DNA of 64,000 bases from positions 1,675,010-1,739,009 of the forward strand of contig CP051235.1 in the NCBI GenBank assembly GCA_017794705.1, in the 5' to 3' direction. The notes under the pieces were generated by a model. The model saw only the letters and a list, made by a program, of their open reading frames with translations. It was not told where the DNA came from and ran no database searches. Below are positions 24,917-33,865 of this stretch, in pieces (the first letter of the stretch is position 1; each line of letters starts with the position of its first letter). The position numbers and the translations under genes are program-made. This stretch comes from Devosia sp. (GTDB lineage: Bacteria > Pseudomonadota > Alphaproteobacteria > Rhizobiales > Devosiaceae).

Positions 24917-25954
24917 TCAGCCTTTGAATGTCCACCGCCCCGGGTTGGGGTGGTTGTCCAGCAACCCGCCCTTGACCGCTTCATCGATGGCGGCGATTTC
25001 GTCATTACTCAGATCGACATTGTTGAGCACGCCGAGATTGTCCTTGAGCTGCTCAAGGTTTCTGACCCCGATCAGCGCGGAGGTCATTTCCCTGCGCCGC
25101 AGCACCCAGCTTAGCGCCAGCTGCACCATGGACTGGCCGCGGGAGCGGGCGATTTCGCCGACCTTGTCGACCGCCTCGAGCACACGCGGCTCGATCTTGC
25201 GCAGTGAGGAATTCTTCTCATCCGCACGGGTGCCGCTGGCCGCGCCGTTGTTGTACTTGCCCGAAAGAACGCCCTGGGCCAGGGGCGAGAAGGCGATGAC
25301 GCCGATTCCCAGTTCTCCGCAAGCATCGATGGTACCATCGTCCTCGATCCAGCGGTTGAGCATGGAATAGCTCGGCTGGTGAATGGTGCAGGGCACGCCC
25401 ATGTCCGCAAGGATCCGGTGAGCGGCTCGGGTCTCTTTCTCCGGATAGGAGGAAATGCCGACGTAAAGCGCCTTGCCGGCGTGCACGGCAGTCGCCAGCG
25501 CGCCCATGGTTTCCTCAAGCGGCGTCTCCGGGTCGAAACGGTGCGAATAGAAAATATCCACATAGTCGAGCCCCATGCGGTCAAGGCTCTGGTCGAGACT
25601 GGCCAGAAGATATTTCCGGCTGCCCCATTCGCCATAGGGCCCAGGCCACATGTCGTACCCCGCCTTGGTCGAAATGATCATCTCGTCGCGATAGGGGTGA
25701 AATTCACGCGCCAATACCTTGCCGAACAGTTCCTCCGCCGAACCGGCGGGCGGTCCATAATTGTTGGCCAGATCGAAATGGGTGACCCCCTGATCGAACG
25801 CGTAGCCGAGAATTTCCATCGCCGTATTGTGGTCGCGGGTGCCGCCGAAATTCTGCCAGAGGCCCAGCGAAACAATCGGCAGCTTCAGCCCCGACCGGCC
25901 CGACCGCCGGTACTGCATTTCCTCATAGCGCCCCGGCGCCGCCCGATAGGTCAT
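24917..25954 (-). CDS. YghZ-like aldo/keto reductase
   Basis: A 345-residue NADPH-dependent aldo/keto reductase with close similarity to E. coli YghZ (L-glyceraldehyde 3-phosphate reductase): THFDLANNYGPPAGSAEE, IISTKAGYDMWPGPYG, GSRKYLLASLDQSLDRMGL, YVDIFYSHR, the YVGISSY strand and IHQPSYSMLNRW. The catalytic Asp, Tyr, Lys and His of the family fall in FDLANNY, STKAGY and YSHR. The ATG at 25954 has GGAACGAG upstream. It may detoxify methylglyoxal or L-GAP. It is monocistronic as far as can be seen. Confidence 0.92.
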   Translation of the reverse strand: MTYRAAPGRYEEMQYRRSGRSGLKLPIVSLGLWQNFGGTRDHNTAMEILGYAFDQGVTHFDLANNYGPPAGSAEELFGKVLAREFHPYRDEMIISTKAGYDMWPGPYGEWGSRKYLLASLDQSLDRMGLDYVDIFYSHRFDPETPLEETMGALATAVHAGKALYVGISSYPEKETRAAHRILADMGVPCTIHQPSYSMLNRWIEDDGTIDACGELGIGVIAFSPLAQGVLSGKYNNGAASGTRADEKNSSLRKIEPRVLEAVDKVGEIARSRGQSMVQLALSWVLRRREMTSALIGVRNLEQLKDNLGVLNNVDLSNDEIAAIDEAVKGGLLDNHPNPGRWTFKG

Positions 25955-26016
25955 GTCTCGTTCCAATCATCTTTAAGGTGGTCGTACTTATGGCAGGCAT
26001 TGGGGCCAATTCAAAC

Positions 26017-26247
26017 TCAGCTTCCGGCACCGCTCAGTCTGTCCGGTGCAGATCGTCCAGCCCTGCGAAGACATTCGGCCAACTTGTTGTAGAGGTTCGG
26101 GTTGCCCCGCTTGCTCTCCGGATCAGGGCTGACAGTTGAAATGAACGAACTCTCGCCCCGGTGGGAGATGTGAATGTGACCGCTGTCTTTGTTGTACCAG
26201 ATGCCAACTTGCAGATTCATGGTTTTTGGCGATTGTGTATCCGTCAT
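26017..26247 (-). CDS. Small conserved protein of unknown function
   Basis: A 76-residue soluble protein: MTDTQSPKTMNLQVGIWYNK at the start, then HIHISHRGESSFISTVSPDP and NPNLYNKLAECLRRAG. The pattern WYNKDSGHIHIS and SKRGNPNLYNKLA is one I associate with a widespread small protein of alphaproteobacteria, but no function is known to me. The ATG at 26247 was preferred over a GTG at 26274. It is divergent from the GFA gene, with 50 bp between the starts. Confidence 0.65.
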   Translation of the reverse strand: MTDTQSPKTMNLQVGIWYNKDSGHIHISHRGESSFISTVSPDPESKRGNPNLYNKLAECLRRAGRSAPDRLSGAGS

Positions 26248-26297
26248 CCCCAACACGTTCCCTTCAAGATCCACTCTCCAGCAGTCAGGTTGTCAAC

Positions 26298-26669
26298 ATG
26301 TCCAGCGCGGAAAACAAAATGCAAGTCTCGACCAGGTGCCATTGCGGCAGGGTCGAAATCGAGCTGCCTGCAGCACCGGAATATGTGAACCACTGCAATT
26401 GTACCCTGTGCCGCAGTTACGGCACCCTGTGGGCGTATTACCCGCTGTCGCAGGTCAAGATCGGCAGCGGCGCCACCGACACCTATGCCTGGAACGGCAA
26501 ACATGTCGATTTCCACCGCTGCCGGGAGTGCGGGTGCGTCACACACTGGATGCCACGAGACCCCGCCCGGGACAGGATCGGCGTCAATGTGCGCCTGCTC
26601 GATCCGTTCATCCTCGAAAAGGCGCAGATCGAGCGTGAGGATTTCGGTGGGACGGGATTGTTTCACTGA
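26298..26669 (+). CDS. GFA family zinc-binding protein
   Basis: A 123-residue protein of the glutathione-dependent formaldehyde-activating (GFA/CENP-V) fold. Zinc ligands appear in the family order: CHCG (C14, C16), CNCTLC (C33, C35, C38) and CRECGC (C75, C78, C80). Members are often annotated as formaldehyde-glutathione adduct enzymes, although most are uncharacterised. The ATG at 26298 was chosen since the open frame upstream crosses the divergent gene's promoter. It is adjacent (0 bp) to the convergent methyltransferase gene. Confidence 0.85.
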   Translation: MSSAENKMQVSTRCHCGRVEIELPAAPEYVNHCNCTLCRSYGTLWAYYPLSQVKIGSGATDTYAWNGKHVDFHRCRECGCVTHWMPRDPARDRIGVNVRLLDPFILEKAQIEREDFGGTGLFH

Positions 26670-27185
26670 TCAGCCTGACCGGCGCACAAACAGATAGCCG
26701 CGCTTCGCCACGTCCTCGGCCCAATCGAAATGATGTGCCGCCAGCACACGCCTGAACCCTTCAATGTTGGATTTCTCGTCGACAATCAGCACCCGGCCGG
26801 CCTCCGCGACCTGATCGAGCAACCGGTCCAGCACATCATGGCGCGCCTCTTCGTCGAGCATGTGCAGGGTGCGGTCGATCAGCAGCACGTCGAATTCGCC
26901 TTCCGGTTCGAACGCAGTGATGTCCGCCACAAATCCCTCGATCGGCAGCCCCTCTTTTTCCGCTACAGCCAGCATGTCGCGGATGCCGCTGTGTGACAGG
27001 TCGACCCCCACAACCTCATGGCCCCGGCGGGCGAGGAAAAGCGCATCCCGTCCCTGCCCGCAATCGACATCCAGAATGCGCGCCTTGTCCTGGATGGACT
27101 TTTCAAAAAACGCCACAAGTTCGCGGTTGGGTTCCCCCAGCGCGTCCGGCGTCTCGTGGTAGAGTTTTTCGTAATCGTAGGGCAT
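26670..27185 (-). CDS. Class I SAM-dependent methyltransferase (TehB-like)
   Basis: A 171-residue Rossmann methyltransferase. Motif I reads ILDVDCGQGRDALFLARRGHEV, with an aspartate where the first glycine of the usual GxGxG is found; motif II is VVGVDLSHSGI, and the acidic motif FDVLLIDRTLHML follows. The size and layout resemble TehB-type enzymes and other small thiol or metalloid methyltransferases. The start MPYDYEKLYHE was chosen; a longer open frame upstream has no family character. The stop abuts the convergent GFA stop. The substrate is unknown. Confidence 0.8.
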   Translation of the reverse strand: MPYDYEKLYHETPDALGEPNRELVAFFEKSIQDKARILDVDCGQGRDALFLARRGHEVVGVDLSHSGIRDMLAVAEKEGLPIEGFVADITAFEPEGEFDVLLIDRTLHMLDEEARHDVLDRLLDQVAEAGRVLIVDEKSNIEGFRRVLAAHHFDWAEDVAKRGYLFVRRSG

Positions 27186-27296
27186 GGCGCAAACCTGCCG
27201 AGCGCCGCCTGCCCGGTCAAACTGAATCTGCAGGGCTGCAAATCGAGCGTGCGTCCCCGCTTGGCGCACGTGCTGCGACAATGCTAGAGCAGCGCA

Positions 27297-28292
27297 ATGT
27301 TCAGGATCGTTGCCCTTTACAAGTTCGTGTCCCTGCCCGACGCCGCAGAATTGCAGGCGCGGTTCGAGACATTTTTGCGTGAACGCAACATCCGCGGCAC
27401 ATTGTTGCTGGCGGAGGAAGGGATCAACGGCACCCTGGCCGGCACACCGGAAGCGATTGACGGGTTCGTTCAGTTCCTGACCGGGACGAATTCCTTCGAG
27501 GGCCGGTTTCAGGGTGCCGAGATCAAGTTATCCGAAGCAGAGGCCATGCCCTTCCTGCGCCTCAAGGTGCGGCTCAAGCCCGAGATTGTCACCCTCAGGG
27601 CGCCGGAAGCCAATCCGGCGCTGAAAGCGGGCACTTATGTCGAGCCGGAAGACTGGAACGAACTCATCGCGCAGCCCGGTCTGAAGCTGGTCGATACGCG
27701 CAACGACTATGAAGTGGGTCTCGGCACCTTCGAGGGGGCGCTCGATCCGGCCACCAAGAACTTCACCGAGTTCAAGCAATATGTTGCCGAACATCTCGAT
27801 CCGGCCCGCGACAGGCAGGTGGCCATGTTCTGCACCGGCGGCATTCGCTGCGAGAAGGCGTCGTCATACCTTCTGTCCCGGGGGTTCGAGCAGGTGTTCC
27901 ACCTCAAGGGGGGAATCCTCAAATATCTCGAGAAAGTCCCTGAGAGCGACAGCAAATGGCAGGGGGAATGTTTCGTCTTTGACGAACGGGTCGGCGTCAA
28001 ACACGGTCTGGAAGTCGGTGACGCCACGCTTTGCCGCGCCTGCCGGCACCCGCTCACCGCTTCCGACCGGGCGCACCCGGACTATCAGGAAGGCACTCAG
28101 TGCCCGCATTGTTCAGGGCCCGAATTTGCCGCCACTCGCGCCGCCGCTGCAGAGCGCCAGCACCAGATGGTGCTCGCCGAAGCGCGCGGCATCGCGCATC
28201 TGGGCGATGCCGCCGTCAGCGCCGCCCGGGCCCGGCACAAGGCGAAAAAGCAGCGCCGCGCCGCAGATCGTGCCCGCAACGCGGGGCCCTGA
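27297..28292 (+). CDS. trhO: tRNA uridine-34 hydroxylase, rhodanese family
   Basis: A 331-residue TrhO (YceA) protein. The N-terminal acylphosphatase-like domain (ALYKFVSLPD, GTLLLAEEGINGTLAG) is followed by a rhodanese domain with the catalytic loop MFCTGGIRCEKAS (C179) and a C-terminal zinc-like cysteine set (C247, C250, C270, C273). It hydroxylates U34 of certain tRNAs to ho5U in an oxygen-dependent way. The tail after residue 285 is Ala/Arg/Lys rich. The stop precedes the GTG of the GMC oxidoreductase by one base, so the two are co-transcribed. Confidence 0.92.
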   Translation: MFRIVALYKFVSLPDAAELQARFETFLRERNIRGTLLLAEEGINGTLAGTPEAIDGFVQFLTGTNSFEGRFQGAEIKLSEAEAMPFLRLKVRLKPEIVTLRAPEANPALKAGTYVEPEDWNELIAQPGLKLVDTRNDYEVGLGTFEGALDPATKNFTEFKQYVAEHLDPARDRQVAMFCTGGIRCEKASSYLLSRGFEQVFHLKGGILKYLEKVPESDSKWQGECFVFDERVGVKHGLEVGDATLCRACRHPLTASDRAHPDYQEGTQCPHCSGPEFAATRAAAAERQHQMVLAEARGIAHLGDAAVSAARARHKAKKQRRAADRARNAGP

Positions 28293-28293
28293 G

Positions 28294-29904
28294 GTGGCCG
28301 GGCCAAAATATGATTATGTCATTGCCGGCGGCGGGTCGGCCGCATCGGTTGCCGCCATGCGGCTGGTCCGCGATTTCAACAAGCGCGTGCTGATCCTCGA
28401 ACGTGGTCCCGCCGACACCACCCGGCTGATGAAGATGCCGGCCGGCTACATGAAATACCTGGCCAGCGACCAGTTCCTTGAGATGCATAAAACCGTTCCG
28501 CAGGCGCAGTTAGGTGGCCGGGCACCCATTGTGCCAGTGGCGCGGGCGCTGGGTGGCGGCTCCTCGGTCAATGCCATGGTCTACATGCGCGGGCAGCGGG
28601 AAGATTATGACGGCTGGGCCAGGCACATGGGCTCCAACTCCGGCTGGTCCTTTGCTGACCTGTTGCCGCACTTCACCGGCATCGAGGCCAACGAGAAGTT
28701 TGCCGGGCCGCTGCATGGCACCTCCGGGCCACTGCCCGTGGCCGATCCGGGCCATCTCAGTGACACGACGCGCGATTTCCTGCGCGCCGCCCAGACACTC
28801 GGCCATGCCTTCAATCCCGACTTCAACGGCGAACGGCAGACCGGCGTCGGCATCATGCAGCATACGTTCGGATTGCGCGGCCGCCGCATGGTCAGGTCGG
28901 ACGCCAAAACCTGTTTCCTTAATCCGCTGGCAGATGACGACCGGCTGACCATCATTACCAATGCGCACGTCGACAGGATCATCATCGATCGCGGGCGGGC
29001 CGTCGGTGTCGAATACCGGCGCGATGGCGAGACCCATCGCGTCATGGCCGAAGCGGAAGTGCTGGTTGCCGCCGGCAGCTACAATTCGGCCAAGCTGTTG
29101 ATGCTCTCCGGCATCGGCCCCGCCGATCACCTGAGCGAACACGGGATCGATGTCGTCGCCGACCTGCCCGTCGGCCAGCGGCTGCAGGATCATCACGAGG
29201 TGCCGGTCATCGCTGCGACCAAAGGGAAGTCAGGCTATTTTGGGCAGGACCGCGGCTGGAACATGCTGCGCAACGGGCTGCAGTACCTTTTGTTCGGCAC
29301 CGGCCCCGTCACCACGACCGGCATTGAATCCTGCCTGTTCTATGATCCGGATGGAGGCGATCGCCCGACCATCCAGCTTTATTGTGCGCCCATCGTCTAT
29401 CTCGACCGCGATGTTTCCGACGCCAGACCCACCTGGGGCGTCACCTTCACCTCCTGCCTGCTGCGCCCCAGGGCGCGGGGAAAGGTGACCCTTCGCTCTG
29501 CCAATCCTGCCGATCAACCAGTGGTCGATGCCAATTTCTTTGGCCATCCCGACGACCTGCGCCTGTCCATCGCCTCGTTGCGGCATGGGCGTGAATTGCT
29601 AGCCGCCGCGCCGCTGGGCGACAAGATCAGGGCCGAACTTCTGCCGGGCGCCGAAGTCACATCGGACGAGGATCTGACCCGGTTCTGCGGCCAGACCGTC
29701 AAGACGAACTATCACCCGGTCGGCACCGCCCCCATGGGGCCCGAAGATGATCCGTTCGCCGTCACCAACGCGCAGCTGCAGGTGCGGGGTGTCGCCGGAC
29801 TGCGTGTCATCGATTGTTCGATCATGCCACAAATCACCTCAGGCAACACCAACGCACCCGCCATGGCCATCGGATCGAAGGCGGCCGAGCTGATTGCCGG
29901 ATAG
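28294..29904 (+). CDS. GMC-family FAD-dependent oxidoreductase (choline dehydrogenase-like)
   Basis: A 536-residue flavoprotein. The N-terminal dinucleotide fold YDYVIAGGGSAASVAAMRL binds FAD, with LILERGP as the second strand; the GMC signature 1 region is ALGGGSSVNAMVYMRGQ, signature 2 is AGSYNSAKLLMLSGIGP, and the active-site His and Asn lie in NYHPVGTAPMG and TSGNTNAPAM. It oxidises an alcohol group, with the substrate unknown. The start is GTG at 28294, one base after trhO; the frame is open back to 27709, but that part lies wholly inside trhO and is Ser/Arg/Pro-rich shadow sequence. Confidence 0.9.
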   Translation: MAGPKYDYVIAGGGSAASVAAMRLVRDFNKRVLILERGPADTTRLMKMPAGYMKYLASDQFLEMHKTVPQAQLGGRAPIVPVARALGGGSSVNAMVYMRGQREDYDGWARHMGSNSGWSFADLLPHFTGIEANEKFAGPLHGTSGPLPVADPGHLSDTTRDFLRAAQTLGHAFNPDFNGERQTGVGIMQHTFGLRGRRMVRSDAKTCFLNPLADDDRLTIITNAHVDRIIIDRGRAVGVEYRRDGETHRVMAEAEVLVAAGSYNSAKLLMLSGIGPADHLSEHGIDVVADLPVGQRLQDHHEVPVIAATKGKSGYFGQDRGWNMLRNGLQYLLFGTGPVTTTGIESCLFYDPDGGDRPTIQLYCAPIVYLDRDVSDARPTWGVTFTSCLLRPRARGKVTLRSANPADQPVVDANFFGHPDDLRLSIASLRHGRELLAAAPLGDKIRAELLPGAEVTSDEDLTRFCGQTVKTNYHPVGTAPMGPEDDPFAVTNAQLQVRGVAGLRVIDCSIMPQITSGNTNAPAMAIGSKAAELIAG

Positions 29905-29963
29905 GCGTTGATCGGCGCGGCAATCCGCACTACCAATGGAACGAAACAAGAACGAGGATCAAC

Positions 29964-30656
29964 ATGCAAATCCAGTATCTCGGCCACTCGGCCTTCAAGC
30001 TGATCGGAAAGGACGCCACCGTCCTCATCGACCCGTTCCTCAACGGCAATCCGAAATTCACCGGCGACTATGAGGAGACCATCAAGGGGGTCACCCATGT
30101 CTGCCTGACCCACATGCACAATGACCATTTCGGTGATACCCCCGATATCCTGAAGAAAACCGGTGCCAAGCTGTTCGCCATGGTCGAGATCGCCGACTAT
30201 GTCGAAGGCAAGCAGGGCGGCAATATCGTTGCCTCCAACTATGGCGGTACGGTTGATCTGGAGGGCATCAAGGCGACCCTGGTCCCGGCCTGGCACACGT
30301 CCGGCCTCACCAATGAAGACGGCAGTACGGTGTTCGGCGGCCAGCCGGCCGGGCTGATCATCGAGATCGACGGGCAGACCGTTTATCACATGGGCGACAC
30401 GGCGATCTTCGGCGACATGGCGCTGATCGCCGAGCTTTACGACCCGGACATCGGCATCGTCCCCATCGGCGGCCATTTCACCATGGACGCGCGTACCGCA
30501 GCCCTCGCCTGCGACCGCTATTTCGGATTCGAGCGCGTGATCCCCTGCCACTACGCCACCTTCGGCGTTCTCGCCCCCAACGCCGACGAATTCGTCAAGG
30601 CGGTGCAGAACGTCAAGGTCGAAGCAATGGAGCCGATGTCGGTTCTGCAGATCTAG
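29964..30656 (+). CDS. UPF0173-type metal-dependent hydrolase
   Basis: A 230-residue metallo-beta-lactamase-fold protein of the UPF0173 (YtkL) family. Ligands are H50, H52, D54 and H55 in LTHMHNDHFGD, with VPAWHTSG, YHMGDTAIFGDM and CHYATF supplying the rest. The physiological substrate of the family is not established. CGAGGA precedes the ATG at 29964; the frame open from 29814 overlaps the oxidoreductase gene and was discarded. It lies 59 bp after the GMC gene and may be in the same transcript. Confidence 0.9.
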   Translation: MQIQYLGHSAFKLIGKDATVLIDPFLNGNPKFTGDYEETIKGVTHVCLTHMHNDHFGDTPDILKKTGAKLFAMVEIADYVEGKQGGNIVASNYGGTVDLEGIKATLVPAWHTSGLTNEDGSTVFGGQPAGLIIEIDGQTVYHMGDTAIFGDMALIAELYDPDIGIVPIGGHFTMDARTAALACDRYFGFERVIPCHYATFGVLAPNADEFVKAVQNVKVEAMEPMSVLQI

Positions 30657-30810
30657 CGGGTGGGCGGTGTCGCGAAAACGTCCTTCGCAATGGAGAGGCA
30701 GGATGCCGAATAGGAAGATTCGCTCAAGACGCGCGTGGCCAAGACTATCGACCGTTCCAAGTCTCCTTGCTAATGTCAAAGGTCAATGGGGGCGTTGAAG
30801 TATTTTTTGC

Positions 30811-32811
30811 ATGGGCATTTCCGTACTCAAAAGGTTGCTGCTGATTGTGGTCGTTTGTCTCACGCCGCTCGTGGCGCTCTCTGCCCCGAGATTGTCCGAC
30901 GAGTTCGACCCAAACCAATTCACGCCGCAGGAAATCCGGATTTTACAGCGGTCGTTGACCTTTCTGGGCCACTATCAGGGCTTGTGGGATAAGGAATGGG
31001 GACCGGTTTCACAGAACGCTTTGGCCGAATATGCTGAGTCGTTGAGTGGTTACCGGACGCCGATCAACGCCGTAGTGGTCGCGGCCATTCTCGAAGCACT
31101 CGAAGTTGCCGAGGCAGTCGGTTGGACCGAATTTCCGGTTGAATCGGCAGGAGTCTCATTTGGCATCCCTGAAAAACACGTCGAATTCGTCGAGGACAGC
31201 GAAAATGTTGAATTCGAGGGTCCTCAACTACTCATAAGACTCTGGAACGGCAACGTCTTTCAGGTTCGACAGCACCATCGCCGATTGATGCAACAGGGTG
31301 AAGCCGTCGGCGCCTATGAGGTGCGGCGTCAGGACCGTTATGTGACGTCGGTGCGGAACGGGCTGCTTCTTTATTATTCCCGCTCTGACTTCGTACAGGG
31401 GACATGGGTCACTCTTCAGATCGAAGGAACCAGCGAGGCGCGTGACCTGTTCGGTTACGTCACTTCGTCGTTCGACACCTCGGCTGACTTCGATGTGAAT
31501 GATGGCGATCTTGAGAACTTGGTTGCCCTATTCGACGAAGTTGCGGACTACGGGGAAGCCACTCCCGAGCCCTCGCTTGACCGCGAAACCAACCCTGCAG
31601 TCGTCGGCTCAGGGACAGGCTTCTTCGTTACGCCGTCCCACATCGTCACCAACGCACATGTAGTGAACGGATGCGCTTCTTTGCGATTGGGAGACGGCGA
31701 CGAACTCAGTCTGGTTTCCATCAGAAGCGCAGAAGATCTCGCGCTGCTCTATTATGACGGTGCCTCGCCAAACGTTCTGTCCATTTCCCCGACTGGGGGC
31801 GTCAATCTGGGCGAAACCGTGTCGGCCCTCGGCTACCCGCTCTATGGTTTGCTCAATCGCCAGCTAAATTTTACCCAGGGCGTTGTCAGCGCGCTGACCG
31901 GTTTGCGAGACAACGATGATCATTTCACGCTGACCGCCCCCATTCAGCCCGGAAACTCCGGCGGGCCAATCATCGACCGGAACTTTCAGGTCGTAGGCGT
32001 GGCTGCCGCCACAGCAAACGTTCCGCACTTTGTCTCAGAACAAGGTTTTACGCCACAAAACATCAACTGGGCCATCAAGATCGATGTGCTGCGTGATTTT
32101 CTGTCCGACCTCGAAATTTCGTTCCGGACCGACCTGATCAAGCCCAACACCGATGGCAGCCTGCCAACGGAAGTGCAGCGCGGGGTCGTGCCGATCCTTT
32201 GCCATCAACACGAAGCAGCCAGCGACGGCAACCTGACCGCCGACATTCAGGAAGTTGAACCAATGCCAGAACAATCGGGACCAGAGTGGTATCTGGCAAC
32301 TTTTGCGGGTCTGGACTTTTATGGGGGCGACATCAACCCCAGGGGGGACGAAGTCGCCTCACTTGACCAGTGTCAGCGCTTGTGTGCTGGTGATCCAGAC
32401 TGTCGGCTCTACACCTACAACACGCGATACAACATCTGCTTCATCAAGCAGGATTACACGTTCGCGCAAAGCCATCCGGACGCGCAATCCGGGCTGTTCT
32501 TTCCCTCAGACGAACAGGGGGCAACGCCCGCATTCCCGGTCAGGTGGAAGATCGAAAATGGCAGCGTCTTCTCGGGAGATGCCATTCGTTCTCTCACACG
32601 CCCCGACTACCAAGCATGCATCCTGGCTTGTGACGACGACGAGAATTGCTCGGCCTTCTCCTACCTGCCAGGTCTCGAGTTCCGGCAATGCCAACTGTTT
32701 TCCGCCAGCCGCGGTACACTGCATAATTCGTCAAACGCGGCGAACATCTCGGGCCAGATGGTCGATACCATTGTCCGGCCCACAGATATTATCGCGCTGG
32801 GGCGCCAATAG
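30811..32811 (+). CDS. Secreted trypsin-like serine protease with peptidoglycan-binding-like and PAN-like domains
   Basis: A 666-residue exported protein. The signal peptide is about residues 1-25 (cleavage near ALSA). Residues about 37-75 (FTPQEIRILQRSLTFLGHYQG) resemble a peptidoglycan-binding type 1 domain. A S1C-like protease domain follows with H283 (TNAHVV), D309 (SAEDLALLYY) and S383 (QPGNSGGP). Two cysteine-rich C-terminal modules (about 495-560 and 575-650) with CQRLCAGDPDCRLYTYN and CILACDDDENCSAFSYLP look like PAN/Apple repeats, which bind carbohydrate or protein. No PDZ domain was found, unlike DegP. The function could be envelope processing at a glycan-bound site. It is less GC-rich than its neighbours. 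Confidence 0.85.
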   Translation: MGISVLKRLLLIVVVCLTPLVALSAPRLSDEFDPNQFTPQEIRILQRSLTFLGHYQGLWDKEWGPVSQNALAEYAESLSGYRTPINAVVVAAILEALEVAEAVGWTEFPVESAGVSFGIPEKHVEFVEDSENVEFEGPQLLIRLWNGNVFQVRQHHRRLMQQGEAVGAYEVRRQDRYVTSVRNGLLLYYSRSDFVQGTWVTLQIEGTSEARDLFGYVTSSFDTSADFDVNDGDLENLVALFDEVADYGEATPEPSLDRETNPAVVGSGTGFFVTPSHIVTNAHVVNGCASLRLGDGDELSLVSIRSAEDLALLYYDGASPNVLSISPTGGVNLGETVSALGYPLYGLLNRQLNFTQGVVSALTGLRDNDDHFTLTAPIQPGNSGGPIIDRNFQVVGVAAATANVPHFVSEQGFTPQNINWAIKIDVLRDFLSDLEISFRTDLIKPNTDGSLPTEVQRGVVPILCHQHEAASDGNLTADIQEVEPMPEQSGPEWYLATFAGLDFYGGDINPRGDEVASLDQCQRLCAGDPDCRLYTYNTRYNICFIKQDYTFAQSHPDAQSGLFFPSDEQGATPAFPVRWKIENGSVFSGDAIRSLTRPDYQACILACDDDENCSAFSYLPGLEFRQCQLFSASRGTLHNSSNAANISGQMVDTIVRPTDIIALGRQ

Positions 32812-32820
32812 CTTCCGAAG

Positions 32821-32835
32821 TTAACCAAACGTTAA
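32821..32835. promoter_or_regulatory. CtrA-type binding site
   Basis: TTAA-CCAAACG-TTAA followed by CC, a perfect match to the CtrA box TTAA-N7-TTAA, 46 bp before the start of the small secreted protein gene. CtrA is the alphaproteobacterial cell-cycle response regulator. Confidence 0.7.
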
Positions 32836-32880
32836 CCATGAGGTCCTAGGCGTTGAGCATTGATGACGCCGGGTGACCGC

Positions 32881-33183
32881 ATGTTGAGATCGCTTCTTGC
32901 GCCAGCCATACTGGCCTTCGCTTCGTTGAGCATGCCGCAGAGCGCCGCGAGCCGCGAGATTGCATCACCTCAAGATTGCAGGTGGACCCAAGGGGCTTTC
33001 ACGACGGTCATTCCTTGCACTTCGCCCGCCGTGCCAGAACAGATCATTGACCCGGTTGTAACCGGTTCGATCGCCGAGGGCGGCGCAACCACTTTCACGC
33101 TTTCAGGTTTCGTCGTCGTGACCCCCGGCATGACCTCGCAGATCTTGCGCTTGGAACCGCTCCAGCTGCCGCCCGCCGACTAG
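32881..33183 (+). CDS. Small secreted protein downstream of a CtrA box
   Basis: A 100-residue protein with a Sec signal peptide (MLRSLLAPAILAFASLSMPQ, cleavage near SAAS). The mature part has a possible disulfide pair (DCRWTQ and IPCTSP) and ends in a TTFTLSGFVVVTPGMTSQIL segment. No family was recognised. GGGTGA precedes the ATG at 32881; another ATG at 32863 is in frame and cannot be excluded. The CtrA-type site 46 bp upstream suggests cell-cycle-timed expression, perhaps in the envelope or at the pole. Confidence 0.6.
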   Translation: MLRSLLAPAILAFASLSMPQSAASREIASPQDCRWTQGAFTTVIPCTSPAVPEQIIDPVVTGSIAEGGATTFTLSGFVVVTPGMTSQILRLEPLQLPPAD

Positions 33184-33294
33184 CGCGCGTCCAGCAGATC
33201 TGTTGTTCACTCATTCGGTTCGGGTTTTCGGCCATTGAGGAAGGCCGGACACCGGCTTTTGTCGACGATCTCCGCATATGCCGTGTCGGCTGGC

Positions 33295-33813
33295 TCAGCG
33301 GGCGGGTGGTGTCTCGCGGTCGTCGAGCAGCAGCACCATCTGATACTGGTCGCGCCATTTGCCGAACTTGATACCGAGTTGCGGCAGCATGCCGGCGGAT
33401 TTGAAGCCGAACTTTTCGTGGAGCCGGATCGACAGGGTATTTTCCGCGTCGATCACGGCGACCATGGCGTGCATGCCGCGCTGTTTGGCAATCTCGATCA
33501 GGCGCTGCATCAGCGCCTTGCCGGCGCCCCTGCCCTGGGCGTCGGGCAGCAAATAGACGGAATGTTCCACGGTCAGCCGATAGCCGCCGCGTCCGCGATA
33601 GGTGCCATAGGCGCCATAGCCCACCACCTTGCCCGTCTCGTCCTCTGCGACGATGACCGGGAAATTGTGTGCCAGCTTGTCTTCCATCCAGGCGGCGCGC
33701 TGGTCGAGACTTTCCTCGTCATCGATCCAGATGCCCGCCAGCGTGCGGATTGCCTGGTTGTGGATGTCGAGAAGCGCTGGCAGGTCGGCTTCGGTGGCGT
33801 CGCGGATGATCAT
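33295..33813 (-). CDS. GNAT acetyltransferase, phosphinothricin-acetyltransferase-like
   Basis: A 172-residue GNAT enzyme: MIIRDATEADLPALLDIHN at the start, motif A VEHSVYLLPDAQGRGAGKALM with the acetyl-CoA loop QGRGAG, and the C-terminal FGFKSAGMLPQLGIKFGKW typical of Pat/MddA-type acetyltransferases that act on phosphinothricin or methionine sulfone/sulfoximine analogues. The ATG at 33813 was used; the longer open frame overlaps the LytTR gene. It lies 52 bp downstream of the LytTR regulator in the same direction. Confidence 0.88.
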   Translation of the reverse strand: MIIRDATEADLPALLDIHNQAIRTLAGIWIDDEESLDQRAAWMEDKLAHNFPVIVAEDETGKVVGYGAYGTYRGRGGYRLTVEHSVYLLPDAQGRGAGKALMQRLIEIAKQRGMHAMVAVIDAENTLSIRLHEKFGFKSAGMLPQLGIKFGKWRDQYQMVLLLDDRETPPAR

Positions 33814-33865
33814 GGAGCGGGTCTCGGGAAAATGCACCGCGCCTTCATTATGCGGGCGCCACGCT

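Noticed and set aside
27709-28293. Long N-terminal extension of the GMC oxidoreductase frame
   Set aside because: It lies wholly inside trhO and is Ser/Arg/Pro-rich; the GTG at 28294 gives a normal GMC start.
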